From assembly GCF_047495875.1 (NCBI RefSeq), contig NC_092497.1, positions 79,205,749 to 79,269,748 of the forward strand: 64,000 nt of DNA, written 5' to 3'. The position numbers were made by a program, and so were the translations under genes. Every line of letters begins with the position of its first letter. The first letter of the stretch is position 1. Shown here in pieces: positions 60,300-64,000 of this stretch. The notes beneath the pieces were generated by a model. That model saw only the letters and a program-made list of their open reading frames with translations. It was not told the DNA's origin and did not search any database. The stretch comes from Pithys albifrons albifrons. Taxonomy: Eukaryota > Chordata > Aves > Passeriformes > Thamnophilidae.

Positions 60300-60727
60300 A
60301 GGATGAACCACCAACAAATGACATAATATTATGGCTACCTTTAAATTTATGAGGAGGCTCAGAGGTGACCTCATCACTGTCTAGAACTACCTGAAGGGAA
60401 GTTCTAGCCAGGTGGGGGCTGGTCTCTTCTCCCAGGCACTCAGCAATAGGACAAGGGGGCACAGGCTTAAGCTCTGCCAGGGGAAATTTAAGTTGGATAT
60501 CAGAAAAAAATTCTTTCCAGAGAGAGTAATCAGGCATTGGAATGGGCTGCCCAGAGAGGGGGTGGGTTCCCCATCCCTGGAGATTTTTAAACACAGATTG
60601 GACGTGGCACTGAGTGCCATGATCTGGTAAATGGACTACAGTTGGACCAAGGGTTGGACTCGATGATCTTGGAGGTCTTTTCCAACCCAATTGATTCTAT
60701 GATTCTATGATTCTATGATTCTATGAC
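60300..60727 (+). mobile_element. CR1 LINE 3' end, relatively well preserved
   Basis: The copy includes 'tttatgaggaggctcagaggtgacctcat' in the ORF2 end/3'UTR area, 'ggcattggaatgggctgccc', 'ggttggactcgatgatcttgg' and a terminal run of ATTCTATG-type octamers at about 60,693-60,727. It is close to the avian CR1 consensus, so younger than the other copies here. 5' truncated. It gives the strongest sign of an avian host. Confidence 0.95.
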
Positions 60728-63185
60728 TATTCAGAAACAGACTTTTTCAAGGAGTCACTGTGTAAAAACATATTAAATATTGCAAAGGATTCAGACTGCT
60801 CCTTTCCATACTCTAGATTTGAGTTGAAAGAAAAGACTTCTTACTCTTCACATAAGATACACTACACTAGAAATGGTCCTTATTATTTCCCACGAATGGG
60901 GCTGTACCCATATGCCTGTATTTCCACAGACCAGATTAGGATAATTATTTATCAAAGACAACAGCTGGAGGAAAATAGTTGTGCCTTTACCTGTCAGATA
61001 CTGAAATTGCAGGAATGTCTCTATGAAAACATCTTTGCTGAGAAGTGTGTAGGCAATGTAGCTTCTAAAATGCTTCAAATAGTCTACTTTTTCAAGGAAA
61101 GCAGCAAGATATGTGGAAAACACATAGTACAGTAAAAAATCTGACTTAATATTTTTTATTCCTATATGATAAATATAGAGAGCTATTAGAGATTGCAATT
61201 AACAGAAGAGTATTTTAATACAGATTTTACAATAGAACATCTATTTCTGTTTAATAACACCCACAGCAGATTTAATTAGGAAAGGCTGCTCTGAAATAAC
61301 TCCTTATGTAGATGAGCCTGTGTGCCTGCAACAATCATCCTGATGGAGTTATTTGTTATTGGGTCAGTCTTTCTTGTAGAATTAGAGCAACTGAAAAGTC
61401 TAGCAAAGCAACATTTTCCTGCTGTACCAAATCATCAGTCCAAGGCATCAAATTAGATGCAGCCTGGTTCAGTTCCTAGAGTTTCACAAAAACGTATGGG
61501 GAACTTAAATAAGTAATTCTAATGATACCCGTGAAAATTACTACTAACTCCAAATTTTAGATTTTAAAAATCTTCTTTAGAAAAAGTGACAGAAGGTTTT
61601 TGTTTGTTTGTTTTTAAGATAACAACTCCTTTGCTCCCTATCTTATATCATTGCATTCTGGAAAATCTGAAAATTACTGCTTCAAGATGGTTTTATAACA
61701 ACCATACTGTGGCAGAACATCCCCTCAGTGATGGTTAGTTGTGGAAGATATTTGTCTCATCTTTGTGTCAGAGTTCTTGAAGCTGTGAGAAGGCAGAATG
61801 AAGGAGAGAGCCTGTTGCCCTTGCATACTTCTGAAGTGGAGGCAGCCACAGGAGTTGGTTGAATTTGAGGAGAAACAGGTATCTCCAGTTAAAGTAAAAC
61901 AAGAAGAGAAAAAAAAGAAAACCCAGTCAGAAACAGTCCCGTACACAGTCTTGTTTGCAAATAAAAATGTAATTAAAAGGGTGGAAAACAGAAAGAATGA
62001 AGAACAAAGGAAAGCACACAGTCACAATCTTTGCTTAGGTTAAAACGGTCTCCGCTTTTATCTGTCTCCAGCTGCTTGCAAGAACAGAAAAAAGAAAGCA
62101 TTATTTTCCTTCCCTGCTACCCACGAGTCCTGGCCAGCCTTCTAACACTGCAATTACAGGCACTTTGCTAAGGTTTGTTTATAGCAAACAGCAATGCTTG
62201 CTCCCCAGCCTCATGCTAACTCACAGACCACTCTGTCAAACATGGCAAGTTCCAGCAAAGTAGACATCTGTTGCTACACGTTTATGCATGTGCCCTCTCC
62301 ATATGCAGCTACAGAAAAGACCCTTAAAGAGAAGTATTTATCAGGTGATCCACAGACCCAGAGCCTTAGATCTGCTTTCACTCCTCACAGTTGACTCCAG
62401 AACTATAACAAATGGTGCACCCTGCAGCTGGTCTCCATGGCTTCACCCCTGCAATTGCTCCAGCCTCCACCACTCCTAGGGACATGCCACAGCTGATAAG
62501 AACCCAGACTGGGGAGCAGTGTGGTGGAAGGGCTGCCTACTCAGTGGCCAAGAGCCCCTAGAGCTGGAGCTCTGCTGCTAAGCACAGGTATACAAGGGGA
62601 TGCTGCCATCTGCCCTTAACATGCTTCCTGTTTAAAGGAAGTTATTTGTTTTGCATAAAGGCCATGTAATGCACAAAGGTTTTCTCATATAAACCTGGAA
62701 AGCCAACTTGCATGTATCAGATGCTGAGAAAGTGTCACTCATCTGTGTCTTTGAGTATCTGATGGTTATCTCTCAATGTGACTTGACTTCTATAAAGGAG
62801 ATACAGATTTCTGTTGCCCCTGAGAAGTGTTAATGTACCCATAGGTGCCAATAGCCTTCCCTCACCTAGTAAAAAAGGTATTTTTCCCAGCCAATGAAAA
62901 CAGAATTAAAAGTGATTTCCCAGACTGATTTTTCCGGAGTTGTTTGGGATTAGTTTTTTTGGGTTTTAATTGCCACATATGAGATGGCTAAGGTCTACCC
63001 CAACACATTTTGCTATTTGTCTTTCATTGACTCTAACAGTGTCAGTAGGCTATATGTCTAGATTATTACACCCACTAGTTTCATGTGCCTGAGCAAATAT
63101 ACAAATATACAACAACTTTCTATTTTGTCTTCCATCGATTTGAAGGTTGATATAGTTTAGCAAGCTGGCTCATGTACTCAGCAGC
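60728..63185. other. Intergenic, no gene supported
   Basis: Short frames only. A 103-codon frame at 60,824-61,135 (+) and an 81-codon frame at 61,798-62,043 (+) have no recognisable motif. Confidence 0.5.
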
Positions 63186-63189
63186 CCTG

Positions 63190-63335
63190 TGAGTCAGAGA
63201 ATCACAGAATAATAGACTATCCTAAATTGGAAGGTACTCACAAGGAACATCAAGTCCATCTCCTGTATCCACACAGGGGAACCTAAAAGTTAAACCATAT
63301 ATTTAAGAGCACTGCCCAAAGTTACAGATGTATGT
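63190..63335 (-). mobile_element. CR1 LINE 3' end, diverged
   Basis: The sequence AGAGAATCACAGAATAATAG, then 'ctaaattggaaggtactcacaaggaacatcaagtcc', matches the reverse complement of a CR1 terminus. Confidence 0.7.
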
Positions 63336-64000
63336 CTTGTGAAGGAATATCTAGAAACCCTGAAATCATCACATGTAATTCACCATCTGGCTCACCTTTT
63401 ATAGCACGATCATGTATAAGCATGGCAGACTTAATGACAACCCAGCAGCTGTATACTTGTGCTCTGCAAAATTACCCAAGCGTTGTGAGTACTTCTTGTG
63501 ATTGCAAAGCACATTCTTGGGCAGAGAAGATATTAAAAGGTAATTCCCTCCATATTTGGCTGATTGACCTTGTCCTTGGCTGATGCTACTGTGAGGGTGG
63601 CTTCTTGATAAGGACATCAAGCTACCATATGGCACTGGAATAAAACCAGATGCCTAATGCATGTTGGGCCTAGCATTTGTCTTCCGGTACATGCTGTCAC
63701 AGCAATAGCTTTCATTAGCAATTGCCTTCACCTCCTGCAGCCCAACTACATCTTTACAAAACTACAATTTATAATTCAGCCTGTGAGGCTTCAGTTCAGA
63801 TATTATCTGCTTGATAGTGTTTGGATTAAATGCTGGGAAGGTACTACCAGGACAGAAGCATTGGTAAAGGCCCAAACATAGGAAAGGCATTGCCCATTAC
63901 AGTTACAGTTTGAGAAAGCGCATTTTCTGGCTGAGCCTCCAGCAGCTGGTCCCATGGACTCAGACCTCTTTCTCTGCCAGCTGAGATAATTCTCTGAGCT
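63336..64000. other. Intergenic, nothing recognised
   Basis: No gene or repeat family was identified up to the window edge. Confidence 0.5.

Overview
The window looks like a bird nuclear chromosome. It holds many CR1 LINE copies in both orientations, and one at 60.3-60.7 kb ends in the ATTCTATG-type octamer repeats typical of avian CR1. There are ERV LTR relics, low gene density and short introns. No prokaryotic gene organisation, CRISPR array, tRNA gene or functional rRNA gene was seen.

The only host gene I can reconstruct is a six-exon EGF-CFC family gene (Cripto/Cryptic, a Nodal co-receptor) on the + strand. Its coding exons run from 55,657 to 59,267 and join in frame to a 195-residue protein: a split signal peptide, an EGF-like domain with six Cys, a CFC domain with six Cys, and a hydrophobic GPI-type tail. 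A canonical AATAAA lies 310 bp after the stop.

The most distinctive part is 22.3-31.7 kb, where an RTE-like non-LTR retrotransposon and its apparent parasites all lie on the - strand. The LINE (24,650-28,627) is flanked by 12-bp near-identical target-site duplications. It encodes an APE endonuclease and reverse transcriptase in one frame, broken by only two stop codons plus one late frameshift before a zinc finger. Nearby are a head-to-tail dimer of 5S-rRNA-headed SINEs (22,311-22,933), a headless SINE piece (28.85 kb) and a tail-only piece (31.69 kb). The SINE is composite: a 5S rRNA head with box A and box C, a body homologous to about 140 bp of the LINE 5'UTR, and the LINE's own 3' end. 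All four 3' ends carry the same 5-bp stem hairpin with a different 4-nt loop. The SINE body and tail join at a GCCCT present at both matching points of the LINE, as expected if the SINE arose from a LINE by internal deletion and acquired a 5S promoter. This LINE/SINE partnership is the best candidate for an undescribed system here.

The rest is mostly intergenic. At the left edge is the start of an ERV on the - strand: PBS of tRNA-Lys type at about 30-49 and an LTR at 55-741, with a second fragment of that LTR family at 11.0-11.2 kb. Another LTR lies at 15.2-15.7 kb and a possible one at 17.8-18.7 kb. An RNase H relic is at 20.1-20.3 kb and a dUTPase-like scrap at 51.9 kb. CR1 pieces lie at 0.75, 3.2, 21.0, 37.1-38.3 (RT part), 53.1-54.3 (endonuclease part), 60.3 and 63.2 kb. 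Simple repeats sit at 3.0, 4.1, 18.3, 54.8 and 55.3 kb. The long stretches between these hold no gene I could support.
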